Assembly: GCA_951230915.1 (NCBI GenBank) | Contig: OX579635.1 | Location: 39,308,001 to 39,372,000, forward strand | Source: Antitrichia curtipendula | Taxonomy: Eukaryota > Streptophyta > Bryopsida > Hypnales > Leucodontaceae | DNA: 64,000 nucleotides | Direction: 5' to 3' | Part shown: positions 45,111 through 55,990 of the stretch, piece after piece | How the letters are laid out: each line of letters opens with the position of its first letter | Position numbering within the stretch: the first letter of the stretch is position 1 | Position numbers and translations under genes: made by a program | Notes under the pieces: model-generated | The model's database searches: none | Seen by the model: the letters and a program-made list of their open reading frames with translations, nothing else | What the model was told of the DNA's origin: nothing

Positions 45111-46770
45111 TTGCCAATAAAATAACATGGAAATTTGATCAGTAGCAAAAAGTGGCGGTTTGGGAAGAACCCACCTTACAGTGAACTCCTAGTCTTCTAC
45201 AATATACAACTCTATGCATCCCTTCTGAAAGCACTTTCCAAAGCACACAATAGGGGCAATCACAACCCCTCCGAGGAAGCAAATTTTCTCGCAAAATATG
45301 AGTGTGGTGAGAGAAAAGAAGAACCAATGAGAAGCCATTGAGTAAGAAGGCACTACGACCCTCCTTTCTGAACGTGAGCACCATGAAAATCTTGGAAGTT
45401 GAGACTAATGAATGTGTGCAGGTGGTGCAGAATGCAAGTGGCACATGCAACATAGAAGGCAGACTACACTCGAGGGTGAGAAAGAAGACATGCGTCAAGC
45501 AAGGTGAAAGTGATGTAAGCAGGAGTGAAAAATTGTTGGAGAAACACATTCTCCAACCCGTTTCTTCACCTCCGGAGCAAGAAGAACAGCACTTCCCCGA
45601 CCCCAACCTCGAAGGTTGAGGGATCTAGAAACCATGGAAAACCACTTATAACATGGCATGCGTCCAATCTCCGAGAATCATGGGCTTCTTGGAAGGTCTG
45701 TGACTATCCGTAATGCCCTTTATTTCAACGGGCAAAGAGAAAATGAAACAACTGAAACACACAACTGGTAAGCTTGTGGGCAAGTTGGGGCTGAAAGTGT
45801 TGAACGCGCCATGAATTCGTGGGTGCGATGGCCTTCAGTTGCTTCTTTAAGTTTCGACAACAAATGAAGGCGGGCGAGCCGCACTCGCAGGATTGACTTC
45901 AAGAGCAATTCTCTCGTGCACGTCCGTCCGTCTTTCCCAAAGCGGCACACTCCGCCCTACTTCTGCTTGTGGCTTTGCTTTGCCACACTGGGAATGTCGT
46001 CCTACGGCCACCTGTTGTCACGCCCCCCGCCACCTGAAATTCTTCGCATTTTGGCCTTTGCCTTTGCCTTTCGGAGTTTTCTGTGTGTCTTTCAGAAAGA
46101 GTGAGGAGCTTCGTTTGTGGTCTGGAAGGGCCGATGGGTGGGTTCACAGGGTCGAACTCAGAGAGAAAGTGGAGGCAAACCATCGATGGATCCCAAACCT
46201 CAAGTTTCTATCGTCACTCGGTTGACTGTATGCTTTGGTTGTTTCTTGCAATTTGACTTGAAAAAGTGTGTGTTTTTTGGAAGTACAGATTGTCATTTTT
46301 GAAAAGATTCTCAGTTGTGAATCAGCTACATGCATGGGAAAACAAACCGGCTCATATGAACCTATAATATGATCTTATTAGAATGAGCGGTCCAAATGAT
46401 GAGATTTGTTTCAGAAGAGTCTTATCTTCTTTGAGAGGAAAACAACGCAAATAGTTTCGTAAATATCTCACACCCACATAATATTCTATGAATTTTCATA
46501 GTTGAAAAACATTCAAGACAATCGAGACTCCCTTTAAGGGAATCCTCTTGAAGCACAAAAATGTTTCAGTTTCTATTTGTTCCCGCAAAGCACTCTTCAA
46601 CTACCATTAGTTGCTATTGATAATAATTCCCTTCTCTTGTACCATCAATCTAAGGTAATACCAACCCATTACAAGCAAATTGATTAGGTTGCTATGTTGA
46701 CATTCTTGAAAAAACAAAAAATCTTCCCATATGAAGACAAATGCAAGAAATGGGGAGAGCAACTATTTTT
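45111..46770. other. Moderate-GC region with weak coding potential
   Basis: A plus-strand frame with an ATG at 45383 runs to a TGA at 45617-45619 (78 codons, hydrophilic, including 'SRSEKLLEKHILQPVSSPPE'). The composition looks coding, but no homologous family, splice partners or second copy were recognised. Antisense frames of similar length overlap it (minus 45606-45139), which lowers the weight of this evidence. 45.8-46.3 kb is GC-richer and could be a relic exon or promoter region. Not called as a gene. Confidence 0.25.
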
Positions 46771-46774
46771 TTTT

Positions 46775-48145
46775 TAACACACACTAAATTTTCATTCTTT
46801 TAAAAATTATCATGTAGAAGTAGGTATGAGATAGAAGAAAAAACTAAATTGTTAATAGTTCTAAGATGGAATTGAAAATCACTAATACCAACAACAAGGT
46901 TGTTCAAGCAAACAAGCTAAACTATGTAGAACTTCTTTTCTTAATTGTGAAAATTGAGTTTAAAAATGAATCCTATGAGTTATTTTTTGATGACAATGCT
47001 TAGATTACCTGAAAAATAAGACCCTCCATAACTTTCTAATTTTTAGTACAAATAGCTTGAATCTTTCCAAGTAGACAAAAAAAAGTAAAATGATAAATTA
47101 AAAATAAATAAATTATTTTGACATTTTGTGACCTCTTTTGTGTTGCCCAGAGACACTATTTTGAACTTAGGATGTCATAACTTTTGCTATTGATCACTAA
47201 TTGAAATAAAACTATATTCCTCAAAAGAAAATTTGTTTACTTCTATATTCATAGGGTGGAACAAGTAAAAAAGGTATAATTGCCGTGTTAAATATATCTC
47301 AAGGTTGTCGGTATTCACAACGAGGTTCCGTCAATGCATCTATCCTTAAACGATCAATATTTGTTGCACGGACCTACAATCTCAACTTTAAGTGGGATTC
47401 TTTTTGAGGGGGTAAAAAATATTTTTTGGAGTATATATCTAACATTAAATGCAAATTGTATTCCAATTTCATCTATCACGTCCTCATCTATACATTTTTT
47501 CATTCATTTTTCTTGTCAAATCCTAATGATATCATTGTGAAGACTAATGACATCATCTTGATGATAGGGCTTGTCCTATCACCAATTGAAGATCTTGGTG
47601 CCCAATAGCAAGAGTTGTACTATTCTAAGGACAAAAAGCTCAAGTCCAAGCAACTGAAAAACAAAACAAAACAAAAAAGCATCTAAAAAAATATCATTGG
47701 ATACATTTATATCTAAATGGAAATAATTTATGTATTNNNNNNNNNNNNNNNNNNNNNNNNNNNNNNNNNNNNNNNNNNNNNNNNNNNNNNNNNNNNNNNN
47801 NNNNNNNNNNNNNNNNNNNNNNNNNNNNNNNNNNNNNNNNNNNNNNNNNNNNNNNNNNNNNNNNNNNNNNNNNNNNNNNNNNNNNNNNNNNNNNNNNNNN
47901 NNNNNNNNNNNNNNNNNNNNNNNNNNNNNNNNNNNNAAACATCTTTTTGAGAAAATAACTAGTAGGATTCATTTCTGAATGCAATTTTCAGAAAAACTCA
48001 AAAAAAAGTTCTATGTGGTTTAGTTTGCTTGCTAGAACAATCTCACCATTGGAATTAGTGCTTTCTTAGAGATAATTAAAATTTTATATTTTCCTTCTAT
48101 CTTGTACCTACTTCTATTTAACAATTTCTTTAAGAATGAAAATTA
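46775..48145. repeat. Foldback element spanning the assembly gap
   Basis: The left arm (about 46780-47000: 'aaattttcattctttt', 'gtagaagtaggta.gagatagaag', 'caaggttgtt', 'atgaatcctat.agttatttt') is mirrored as reverse complement by the right arm at 47937-48140. The arms are diverged by roughly a quarter. A run of 200 Ns lies between them close to the right arm. The left arm also resembles 640-850 of this window. An inverted repeat of this size is a plausible cause of the unresolved gap. Confidence 0.65.
47737..47936. other. Assembly gap (200 Ns)
   Basis: Exactly 200 N characters. This round number is the usual placeholder for a scaffold gap of unknown length, so distances across it should not be trusted. 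Confidence 0.98.
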
Positions 48146-48199
48146 AATTTATTTGAATTTTTTTCCTAGACTAACAACTCAATTCCTCACCATAATGAT

Positions 48200-48515
48200 T
48201 TAAACCTAAAAACTTTGTAGTACAAAAAATTTAAGTTAAGAAGGTTCAAATTCAAACAATCTAGTCCTGCAGTGTGTAAAGAAAACTTGTTTTTTTCACT
48301 TTAAATGCAGATATCTTACAATCTATGCAATCAAAAGTTTTGAAATTTATTCCACCCATTTTCATACTAGTTTGGTATAAAATCCTATGGTTAGATTTGA
48401 AAAAAGAAAAAAGAAAAAAGAAAAAACTCAATTTTTTACTCTTTGCAATAGAAGTGGCAATTTTAAGTGTTTTTTGGCAAAAGAAAAAAGGCCTCGATGG
48501 TCCTTTAGGGATTAA
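48200..48515. mobile_element. Partial copy of the TTAA-ended MITE family
   Basis: The right end 'ggtcctttagggattaa' at 48499-48515 is the family terminus of the subfamily seen at 40.2 kb. Upstream, 'gcagatatcttacaatctat', 'gaaatttattccacc', 'aaatcctatggttagatttg' and 'gaagtggcaattttaagtg' follow the right half of the 23168-23755 element. The left half is missing or degraded. The A-rich 'gaaaaaagaaaaaagaaaaa' run is a simple repeat. Confidence 0.55.
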
Positions 48516-48888
48516 TTTCATTAAAAGATCTCAAATCCAAAAGAGTTCATTATGTGGGCTGGAATTCAATCAAATCAATACTAAAATATTAAAACTTGAC
48601 AAAATGCTATACAATCCTTTGTAGAAAGGAGGTATTTGAACACCTAGGAATAGTGTAAGGGTGTAGTGCTTAAAGGCTATACTGGCTCTAGCTTGGTGCC
48701 CATATGGGCTTGGGGCATAGTATTTTTACATTATTCTTTGGTTTTCATGTACCTCTTTTCTACTAGTGAAGGCCATTTAAGGAATACTATAAAGAAATAC
48801 CAGTAAAGAGATTTCCAACACCACCAATCTTCTATAAGCACATTCAAGCAACTCTCTATAAAATTTGGGATGCAAAATTTAGACTATG

Positions 48889-49482
48889 TTAACCCCTAAA
48901 GCCCTGCTTGTCCCCTCGGGGGACAATTTGGGTCCAGGTAGGTTCCTATTGTCTCAATTTGAAGTGATTTTTTTTGAGATTTTTTGAGGTTGTGTAGCTT
49001 TGCAAGAGCTTTGTGGATATATAATTTTTGTTTCAATCGGATGCCAGATGAAAAAGTTATGGCACAATGAGCAAGAAATGGAGATTGGCAGGCAGCCCCA
49101 AAAAATTTACAAAAAGTCAAAATAGTTTTTTTTGAATTTTTTTCCTAAAATATTATGTTTTTACCTATATGTGAAGCTTTGATTCATTCTATTTGGACTA
49201 GGGATGAGAAAGTTATGGACAATCTTAGTTTTTTGGGCAATTTAAGCATCTTCTTGAAAAAAAACTTTTTGTTCAACTTTGAATGCTGATATCTTCCAAT
49301 CCGTACAGTCAAATTTGATGAAATTTTTACTACATGATCTTAGACAAGTTAAATACAAGATCCTATGGTTAAATTTCCAAAAAAACTAAAAAAATTGGTT
49401 TCCTTAAGTAAATACATCAGAAGTGGTAGTTTTGAGTGGTTTCTAGCAGAAAACACCCTCCATTGGGGGCTTTAGGGGTTAA
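48889..49482. mobile_element. 594-bp TTAA-ended MITE, copy 2
   Basis: It is near-identical to 23168-23755 over its whole length and in the same orientation. The left end TTAACCCCTAAAGCCCTG differs by one base from copy 1, and the right end is 'gggggctttaggggttaa'. It sits immediately beside the third relic-frame repeat. No ORF of interest lies inside; a 74-codon minus-strand frame occurs in both copies only because the sequence is conserved. Confidence 0.85.
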
Positions 49483-49494
49483 TGTGGGGGCCCT

Positions 49495-49775
49495 CCAAAT
49501 TGCCACTTTTTGCTTTTGTGCTTATTTGTTATTGTTACTCTGTATAAATTTTTATAATTTTTTTGTTGGCAAGTGAAAGGAGGATCCAACACACCAAAAA
49601 GAAAAAAAAATTTAGATACATTTCAAAGTTTTTTTTTGACAGACGTTCTAAAGTTGTTTCTTCAACAAACATACATACATACTTGTTTTGGAGATGTACA
49701 CAAAGTGATGATAACGGTTTTAAACATGCCGGGTACGATTTGGGGTGTACCCACCTTACTAAGGACCCATTCAAT
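49495..49775 (-). repeat. Dispersed repeat with relic reading frame, copy 3
   Basis: The minus-strand frame 49774-49535 reads 'VRWVHPKSYPACLKPLSSL', then 'FVEETTLERLSKKNFEMYL', parallel to the plus-strand frame at 44845-45087. At the DNA level it follows 31.9-32.16 kb ('ccactttttgct', 'gttggcaagtgaa', 'acatacatac.t.ttttggagatg'). The boundary 'ggtgtacccaccttac' recurs near 32.41 kb. Confidence 0.5.
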
Positions 49776-49782
49776 CAACGAC

Positions 49783-51995
49783 ACAAATAATTGCCAGCTC
49801 CATATCAAAGAAGATACAACCCAGCCTGACTAAACATTTACTGTCCCCTGTAAACTAAGAAACTCCTTAAATATTTTGCAGTAGTACCAGGCATGAAGTT
49901 TGCCTTGCCAATGGCCCAGTAATAATGGAAAGAATGGCACCATCATCTACGTGTCACGATGATCAGCGTGGCAGAATGTCGCCATCAAGCAATTTCCATG
50001 CTTGCACGTCACTGGAGGGTCTGGACCTTGTCGTACCAGTCAGTGGTGACCGGAAGTGCTGTAGTACCGTACTAGGCTTTTGGCTCAATAGTATGTGTGA
50101 CCCTAATTGACCAAAATCACACTATTTTGAATTAGTGTAGGCTTCAATATTAGTTGCACCCAGCCTTAAAATCAAACGAGTGCAGGCTTGAAAATTGCAG
50201 CCAACCTAAAATTGATTTAAAGTAGGTTTCAATGTTGCACTTGGCCTAGAACTAAGTTAAGTTGCAAGCTTGAAAGTTAGTTATTTCATCACATGAGTTT
50301 TCAAAAATGATTGCAAAGCACAATATGCCTACATAGAGAGTCTGGAGCAAGTCTCTCCTACATAGTATCACAATAAAAGCACTTGAGAATCAATTAGTTC
50401 ATCAGAAGAGTTTGTTAAACTAAATATGTTGTACAATATGCTCAGAGGGGATCTAGAAACCTCTCCTATCAGAGGAATTTCTAGAACTAAATATAGCTAA
50501 TGTTTTTTTGTTTTTTTTTGGTATAAGTGGCCAACATTCATGCTAGTGTAAATATATCTAATATCAATGAAATAATAAAACTTATACTACAAACCTCAAT
50601 TTTGTTAAACTGAAATATTCCTTTATTTTGGCGTGGATCAAGTTGAAACCGAAAAATCTCTCTCTATATATCCTAGTTTGTGGCCTAATTTTTGACCTTT
50701 GTGAAGATAGTTGATATAATTTTTGATTCGTGGGATATCACTAATGTAATGAAATTGATGTTTATGTACTTACATTCAGAGACATCATATTGTACAACAA
50801 CAAATACAAAATGTTTGTCCAGATATACTTCCCTTCCGCACTTTTGGATGAATAAATGATTTTTTCATCCATAGTTTCCTTGTTGCAACCACAATCTCCT
50901 TGTTCCATCCATGGTTTCTACGTTCCTTCCGTAATATCCTTGTTTCGTCCAACCCCATGGATACAAATTAATCCATCACTCCCTCAAAAATGGCATTCTA
51001 CACAACCCAAAAGAAATGCAAAGCCAAACCCAGGCTCAGCCAGACCCTGAGCAACCGGCACCGACATCTGCTGCGAAGTGCCAACGCCCCAAGGAGCCCT
51101 TATCAGACTGAAGAGCCTTTTCCGTGCAAGCAGTCACAGATTTCATGATTCATGATTTGTGAAGCTCCCAGATCTTGGGCTCCGTGCTCCTGCCAGTTCA
51201 CAGAGTTCATGATTCATGAAACGACTGCCGCACTCTCCACACGAACCTAGCAAGCTTTTCTGCTTTTTTTTTTTGAGACAAATGAAATGGAATTCCGATC
51301 CATTGTCAGAAAAATAAGAGGACAAGCGCCAGCCACAAGTGGAAACCTAGCTAGCTTGATCACCGTCCACAGAACTCTTAGTTGCTGTTAAAACTCAAGC
51401 TTACTTCATCATGCCTTGCCTCATTGCCTGGACGTACGACTGATGACCATTCTCTGTGACGTGTTGTGTCAGTGAGATGCCGGACGGAATGTTGGCTTTG
51501 CTTGCTTCTTAACTTCCTGGATCCAGACAAACGGTTGGCGACTGTCGTGACTCTCGTTGACTCCCCGCATTTAATCCATCTGCTCAACGTTCTTGGGAGA
51601 AACGGAGGAAGCACTTTGAACCCTTAATTGCGAATGGTCACAACGTAACTCCCACGAAGATTTACTACAACCGAGACTGGAACCACCCCAACTCAGCTTA
51701 GCTCACTTCTAAATTCCTTGAAATGTGTCCCTTCTCCTGATTAGGTACATCCGTACAAGAACATGTCTAGGTCAGAGAGGCTATTTATGAGAAGGCGCGC
51801 GCTTGAGTCCGCTCTAACTGATTGTCTTCATTGCAGTTTTAGTGTTGAGAAATGAGAACGTCGTGATTGGGTTACTCTTCGAGTGTTGGTATACCTTATT
51901 GCTTGCAAAGGCAGAAAGGAAGGGTCGGTGGTGCTATAGTAGAGATATTGATAGTATATTGATTTGTATTTTGGCATTTGAAAGAGTCGGTCACG
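49783..51995. other. Intergenic DNA and promoter side of the HLH/ACT gene
   Basis: 50.1-50.3 kb has repeated 'gcaggcttgaaa' and 'gtaggcttcaat' phrases and one copy of the short repeat also at 31.37 kb. Near 51.26-51.31 kb, 'cagaaaagcttgctagg' borders a T-run and 'gagacaaatgaaatgg', resembling the 3' end of a minus-strand LINE insertion. 51.13-51.22 kb contains 'ttcatgattcatga' twice. From 51.4 kb the GC content rises towards the HLH/ACT-like start codon at 51996; the promoter and 5' UTR presumably lie here, but no motif is certain. Confidence 0.4.
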
Positions 51996-53546
51996 ATGGG
52001 CGTTGTACCGCTTCCAGGGGGAGAGAGTGAGAGAGGTGACGTTGATTTTGAGTCCGATTTTGAGATGGAAGAGGGACGTCGACGTGAGGCTCTGGCTATG
52101 GAGGGAGCGGGTTTTGTGAAACGAACGTATGGCGTTCGAAGTTCGTGTTTGGAGCGCAGTTGTGCGAAGCTGGATCAGCAGCTTGACGACCTTAGAGCGG
52201 TTGTACCGAACTCTTCAAGGGTAAGTTCTTGGAGCTTGAAATTTACGAGCCCGCAAACTGTACTAACACTGGCTCTGTCGTGGACTGTGGTGGTGTTACA
52301 AGTTGCAGCTTGGATTGCGTGCGGATACGTTTGTTTGAAAGTTTGGAGATGCTATTGAAAGGTTTGACGTATGGACTCGTGGTTGTGTTTATAATGAACT
52401 TTCAAAGCCGGGGATAAGTTACTTGTGTATGAAAATGTTTCAGAGACGAGAAAGAAGTGATTCTATTGTCGTGGATGCTTACTTTTACATTGCGACATTA
52501 CAAAAGCAAGTGGAAGATCTCAGCAGCGAGCTTCTGGAAGATGCTTCGCTTGCTCGAACGCAGGATGAAGAAATTGATGCACGAAGCTTGCCATTGGTAA
52601 GGTCGGCTTAATAAGTTCTCTGTGTGAACTATTGCTTATTTCTTAGAATGATGAGATGGGCTTAATTAACACAGTTAAGACTGTGCTTAAGCCAGACTCT
52701 GGAAGGTTTCTTAATCGCAGCCTCAATCGACCAAACATTTCCAGAATGATCGGTACTGTAGCAGAGATTGTAGACGTAATAACTTGAGGGCCGGGATGGA
52801 CATGGTTTTAGCAATCTGAGTTGTCACTGTGTTTCTGAAATTTTTGAACGCTGACGAAATCGATTGAAGCAGGTGGAAGTAATGAAAAGAGATGGGGTAT
52901 TGGAAGTACGCATGGTGTGCGCTAATCGACCTGGACTTCTGGTTGAAGTGATGGAAGCAGTGGAGTCCCGTGGTCTGATTGTTGTGGACGCGAAAATTGC
53001 TTGCCACAGCAACATTGTCTTCGAATATTTAAGCCTGGAGGTAAGACCCGCTAACTTAATAAGAAAATATCCGGGGAAATTTTAGCTTCATAAGGTTATA
53101 TACCGTATTAAGGCGTGGTTCAGGGCATCCAAACTGTGCCAAGTCACTAACACAGGAGAAATCCAAACTGTCCATCTACGGAATTTTTGAAGAATTCCAC
53201 AGTCAGTGTCCACTAGAAACGGAAATTGGACACTGAAAGACATTAACTTGTCCAATTTCCATAGGCGCAAAAGAACATTTGTCCAATTTCCATACTGTTT
53301 TTCTCCTGTGGAAAAACAGAACCTGACAGAGGTTTCAGTTAGGCTATTGAAATTGTACCAATTTCTCTACAATTTACCATTTCAACGAATACGATCTCGA
53401 CAACATTGACATTTCTGCTTCCTAATGTGATCCAATATTGATCGAAATGGCAGAGTGAAGAATCAGTGACAGATGAGGGCGATGAAGAATCTCAACTCGA
53501 TAGTGTGAAGGCCATGCTCGTGAATGCCATTTGCGGCACTGAATAG
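51996..53546 (+). CDS. Atypical HLH protein with C-terminal ACT-like domain
   Basis: A probable nuclear regulator that would dimerise with bHLH transcription factors. Four exons, 51996-52220, 52444-52596, 52873-53040 and 53454-53546, all introns GT-AG and phase 0, give 212 residues. Helix 1 is about residues 54-70 (KLDQQLDDLRAVVP), the loop 'NSSRRERSD' spans the first intron, and helix 2 is about 80-101 (SIVVDAYFYIATLQKQVEDL), as in plant bHLH proteins ('..LRSVVP.isKmDKasII.DAi.Yi..LQ'). Residues about 127-182 (VEVMKRDGVLEVRMVCANRP, GLLVEVMEAVESRGLIVVDA) match the ACT-like fold of plant bHLH C-termini. The region before helix 1 (VKRTYGVRSSCLERSCAK) lacks the usual His-Glu-Arg DNA-contact pattern, so it may not bind DNA by itself. 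The start is the first ATG of this frame; a more upstream 5' exon cannot be excluded. Confidence 0.85.
53150..53315. repeat. Small inverted repeat in intron 3 of the HLH/ACT gene
   Basis: 'acacaggagaaatccaaact' near 53152 is mirrored by 'actgtttttctcctgtgg' near 53312. Inside are several direct and inverted copies of 'tccaatttccat' ('gaaattggaca', 'gtccaatttccatagg', 'gtccaatttccatact'). It looks like a small foldback insertion within the intron. Confidence 0.6.
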
Positions 53547-54340
53547 ATCTGCAATGAAGTTGCAACTGTTGCATTGACTGAATGCCGATACCAATATAAT
53601 CATAGATTCTATGGCGCTTGTGCGGTCTCCAAAATTTTCTGAGTACTCCCACATGCATTTAGCTAGCCATGATATATCGATGGCGCATCGAAGAAAAGCG
53701 ATCAAGTCTCACGATCCATGTCGAAAATCCTGAGTGAGAATACGAAGTATGCGAAGGTTAATTCGTGAAAAGATGCGGATTTTAGAAGTTTGTCAATTAC
53801 TCATTGGCTAGACGAATTTGGAGAGTGCACTGGCATTGATATTCTGTCACCTCTGTCATTCATTTTGTTGTTTATAGTTTTGTAAATCTGTCTCATTGTA
53901 CGTCGCATTTGTTTGTCTCGTCTTGTTGAAATAAGTGAGTGATCATCGTTTCAGCAAAAGCAGTATGCAAATAGATCGCCGTTTATCAGTCTAAGCTGTT
54001 TATAGAGAAATGCCGGAATGTGTAAAAGAGCCTGTTTTCATGCACCTCCGCAAACCGCAATTTACGAAGGGATAGGATGTATTGTAAGTGGTTCATAAAG
54101 CGATCCGCTTCTTGAAACAGTAATGTAGGTGGTTCCAAAACAAACATTAAGTGGACTGTCAACAATGTGAGCATAATTAAGACTTGTCATTTATTGCTTC
54201 AAACTTTGCCAATGGATGGATTACGAGCTAGGGAGGGTCCATTTTAAAGCCAGTGTGTGTTCACTTAATTTTTCTAAATGAGAATTGATTGTCCAATTGC
54301 CTTCTTACAAATGTTAAAAGAATGTAGGGTCTGTTTAATT
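53547..54340. other. 3' side of the HLH/ACT gene and spacer
   Basis: It likely carries the 3' UTR in its first few hundred bases (moderate GC, no ORF). I see no further gene and no repeat boundary until 54341. Confidence 0.4.
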
Positions 54341-54662
54341 TTAGTAAGGGTCGCATTTAGGAACCTTTTGTATTACTTTTTGCATGCCACAGTGCTTGTT
54401 TTAGGTCAAGACATATCTTTTTTCAGACTGCATGTGTGTGGGTTTTGTAAGACCTAGGATCACAAATAGTTGCCTATGGCAGAATTCTTTGGAAATTCAT
54501 AAGTAATTCATAAATACTTCAAAAATTATGAAATCACTTGTGTTAGATTTTGCATCAATTTTCCTTCAAGTGAAAAATAAGGGAAAATATTTTTGAGCAT
54601 CTGAAACACATCAAAAAGACCCAACAGCCCTTAAAGGGTCGCTTTATGAGCCACTTACCTTA
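54341..54662. mobile_element. ~320-bp MITE with TAAGGTA terminus (diverged left end)
   Basis: The right end 'gggtcgctttatgagccac' followed by 'ttacctta' is the reverse complement of a TAAGGTAAGTGGCTCATAAA terminus, close to the 25235-25541 element. The left end 'ttagtaagggtcgcattta' followed by 'ggaacc' is a degraded version. The interior 'aattcataagtaattcataa' and 'gaaatcacttgtgttagatt' matches that element in opposite orientation. Confidence 0.65.
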
Positions 54663-55882
54663 GCATGGTGTGCCCTGTGCCGTTGCCATAGTCCAAATAA
54701 AGTAAAAATAATTTTCTAATTTTTTAACTCATGAAAACTTCCAAATTCAATATCTTTTCTGTTGTGAGTCAAAACTCTACAAAACAAAGCCTGTGCACCC
54801 CTTCTCGTTGAGGGATTTCCAACGGTACCAAGAACGCAATTGGGGGATGCACAGTTTGGGAGATCTCACCGTATTAAACAAAACAAACAAACAAAGCAAA
54901 CAAACAACCTAACTTAATGGATGGATGTTCACTAATATTTCTTATTAAAAATACAGAATTTTCAAGATTGAGTGGCAAGGTCTTCCAACTTATGGATTCC
55001 CTTTTGTGGTTTTTAAAAACTAAAATAGAAAGTTAATAGTGCTTGACTCATTTTTTTTAGCTTCTACCTTGAAATTCTCTTGAAATTTAAAGAATCTCGG
55101 AGAGCTTCCAAATTTATTTTGTCTTGTTGGGCAAGCACATAAGAAAGGCCTACCCAATGTTTCCCATAATTATGTGAAGGGATAAAGATGGGAAGCTACA
55201 TGAAAATGATGGGGATGGGCACTATATGTAATTACGCTCTAATTGTGAAACGATTGGAGTTAGAAAATGGGCATATGAACGATTTTAGATGTACAATAGT
55301 GGAGGAAAGACTATAATTTTTTATAATTTTTTTGGAGTACTTTGAATGTCATTGACAAAGATGGTGGTGGAAATTATCTCATGGAACATGTTATTGACTT
55401 TTCTCTAATAGAAGATTCTTTACTTTAGTTTATTCTAAATTACCAAGTAATACAATGTACAAGAAGAATGTACACGCAACTAGTAGCAAAGACACTAGTA
55501 ACAATTGAATTTGGACAGGACAAGTAAGGAGTGACTACAAACAAGAAAGAATAGTAATATTTCAATTTTTAGATGTGCGGTTTGCGTTTGAGCTTTTGAA
55601 TCCTAAGTGTTGTCCTCTTCCTTATAATTTTTTAGGTAGGTCATGCTTCAAATATCTCTCCAAATTAAATATGATGTTGAATGGTAATACTTTCTCTATA
55701 TTATCACGTCTAATATCAACGAACTAATTGATGAAGATTTATTTATCAGCTAGTTTGATGCAACAAATTTGTCAACATTGGTACATTACTTGTAGTGGAT
55801 TCTGCTTGTTTAGACAATCATGGTAGTAAAGTTCCCATGAGGTTTATTGGCTAGATCCAAAGGAAAATATAAGCTTGTACTA
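54663..55882. other. AT-rich intergenic DNA
   Basis: No gene is visible. A short simple repeat 'aaacaaacaaacaaagcaaa' occurs near 54880-54905. The rest is AT-rich without conserved motifs or inverted ends. Confidence 0.45.
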
Positions 55883-55990
55883 GTCAACTTTGGAGACATC
55901 TATTATACAAAATCGGAAAAATATAGAGAAGATTAGCATGGCCCCTTGCAAGGATGACACACACAAATTGAGAAATGGTCCAAATTTTTT
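55883..55990 (+). ncRNA. U6 snRNA-like copy, probably a pseudogene
   Basis: The core 'gagaagattagcatggcccc', then 'aaggatgacac', then 'gagaaatggtccaaattttt' is unmistakable U6 spliceosomal RNA, including the terminal T-run. Compared with the canonical plant U6 it differs at functional places: the ACAGAGA box reads ATAGAGA, 'ctgcgcaagg' is shortened to 'cttgcaagg', 'cacgcacaaatcg' reads 'cacacacaaattg', and the 5' stem ('gtcaactttggagac') is weakened. Several changes are C-to-T or G-to-A at former CpG sites, as expected from decay of methylated DNA. No convincing upstream sequence element or correctly spaced TATA box was found. Probably inactive; an expressed variant is not excluded. Confidence 0.85.

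Noticed and set aside
45139..45606. Minus-strand ORF of 155 codons
   Set aside because: Overlaps a plus-strand frame of more coding-like composition; neither has a recognisable family.
48246..48260. tRNA B-box-like word 'ggttcaaattcaa'
   Set aside because: No A box, acceptor stem or cloverleaf around it; it lies in a diverged MITE copy.
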